Shown here piece after piece: positions 63,748-64,000 of a stretch of DNA of 64,000 nucleotides. The translations under genes and the position numbers were made by a program. Under the pieces are notes generated by a model. That model was not told the DNA's origin. It did no database searches and was given only the letters and a program-made list of their open reading frames with translations. Origin of the DNA: Desulfobulbaceae bacterium (GTDB lineage: Bacteria > Desulfobacterota > Desulfobulbia > Desulfobulbales > SURF-16). Position 1 is the first letter of the stretch. Every line of letters begins with the position of its first letter. The stretch is taken from the NCBI GenBank assembly GCA_020444175.1, contig JAHLLM010000011.1, forward strand, positions 1 through 64,000, written 5' to 3'.

Positions 63748-64000
63748 GTGACTGTAACAACTCGTACTTATACCCTGCCAATCCTTCCCTTAAAAAATTC
63801 GGTTGTCTTTCCCTTTGTAGCCATGCCCATTTCCATAAACCGCCCGGCTTCGGTTGCAGCAGTTGAAGAAGCACTTTCCAGTGACTCAAAAATGCTTGCG
63901 GTTTTTGCTCAGAACGATGCAACCATCGAAAAACCGAAAATAAAGGATCTCTATCCGGTTGGCTCATCAGCGATTGTCAAGCTTATATCCAGATCTGACT
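63748..64000 (+). CDS. lon: Lon protease, N-terminal fragment (cut by window end)
   Basis: A GTG start at 63748 with TAAGGAG at 63731-63737 opens 84 codons to the window edge. The sequence is the Lon substrate-binding (LAN) domain: LPILPLKNSVVFPFVAMPIS, then RPASVAAVEEAL and MLAVFAQND. Lon is an ATP-dependent cytoplasmic protease for misfolded and regulatory proteins. The AAA+ and Ser-Lys parts lie outside the window. It is divergent from vgrG. Confidence 0.93.
   Translation, partial: MTVTTRTYTLPILPLKNSVVFPFVAMPISINRPASVAAVEEALSSDSKMLAVFAQNDATIEKPKIKDLYPVGSSAIVKLISRSD

Noticed and set aside
1-64000. CRISPR arrays, tRNA and rRNA genes
   Set aside because: No regularly spaced identical repeats, cloverleaf-like segments or rRNA-like sequence were seen by eye.

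Overview
The window looks like chromosomal DNA from a Desulfobacterota (deltaproteobacterial, Desulfobulbales-like) bacterium. This is an inference from gene content: rubrerythrin, a superoxide-reductase remnant, an encapsulated-ferritin protein, PerR-catalase-AnkB, ectoine synthesis, very large hybrid histidine kinases, and FHA/Ser-Thr kinase signalling beside a VgrG cluster. The ectoine genes suggest a marine or saline habitat, and the oxygen-defence genes suggest an anaerobe that meets oxygen. No rRNA, tRNA or CRISPR array was seen.

Region 1-13 kb is accessory and partly decayed. It holds small genes of unknown function, a secreted S10 carboxypeptidase, a CBS protein, an orphan EncFtn protein, two clear pseudogenes (an MscS channel with an internal deletion and a superoxide reductase with several frameshifts), an FKBP-like/methyltransferase protein paired with a CarH-like MerR-B12 regulator, a PIN protein, a secreted esterase and several repeat families. 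Its most notable feature is three intergenic regions (1.25-1.67, 2.36-2.81 and 5.36-5.90 kb). Each carries a TCCTGC-type palindrome flanked by divergent sigma54-like GG-N10-GC promoters, which suggests an unrecognised enhancer-dependent regulon of six transcription units.

Region 13-27 kb holds a HEAT-repeat membrane protein, a secreted propeller-like protein, a PilZ protein, a phosphorelay block (REC-HK-REC, CheR, and a 1561-aa sensor kinase with three receiver domains) and a 1115-aa CPBP membrane protease built from a duplicated module. Region 26.8-30.3 kb is a peroxide-stress locus: a PerR-like regulator, catalase, an ankyrin protein and rubrerythrin.

Region 30.5-38.5 kb, all on the minus strand, is an osmoadaptation cluster: an asparagine-synthetase-like protein with an altered ATP loop, a P-loop kinase, ectA, ectB, ectC, the ectoine-type aspartokinase and an MscS channel with a cNMP-like domain. 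The last five genes are tightly packed apart from the ectA-ectB gap.

Region 38.7-54.8 kb is a signalling and cell-envelope island: double-FHA, PP2C phosphatase, LysM lipoproteins, polysaccharide deacetylase, a degenerate cyclase, two Ser/Thr kinases, an FHA-GAF-kinase-like protein and a CsgG-like lipoprotein. It runs into a contractile-injection spike/effector cluster at 54.8-63.5 kb: VgrG, a small Ig-like protein, a 1223-aa LysM/peptidoglycan-binding/zincin putative effector, a lipoprotein and a DUF4280 PAAR-like protein. The kinase/phosphatase/FHA genes may control this apparatus post-translationally, as PpkA/PppA/Fha do for type VI secretion, but no T6SS core genes are present here. The window ends inside lon.
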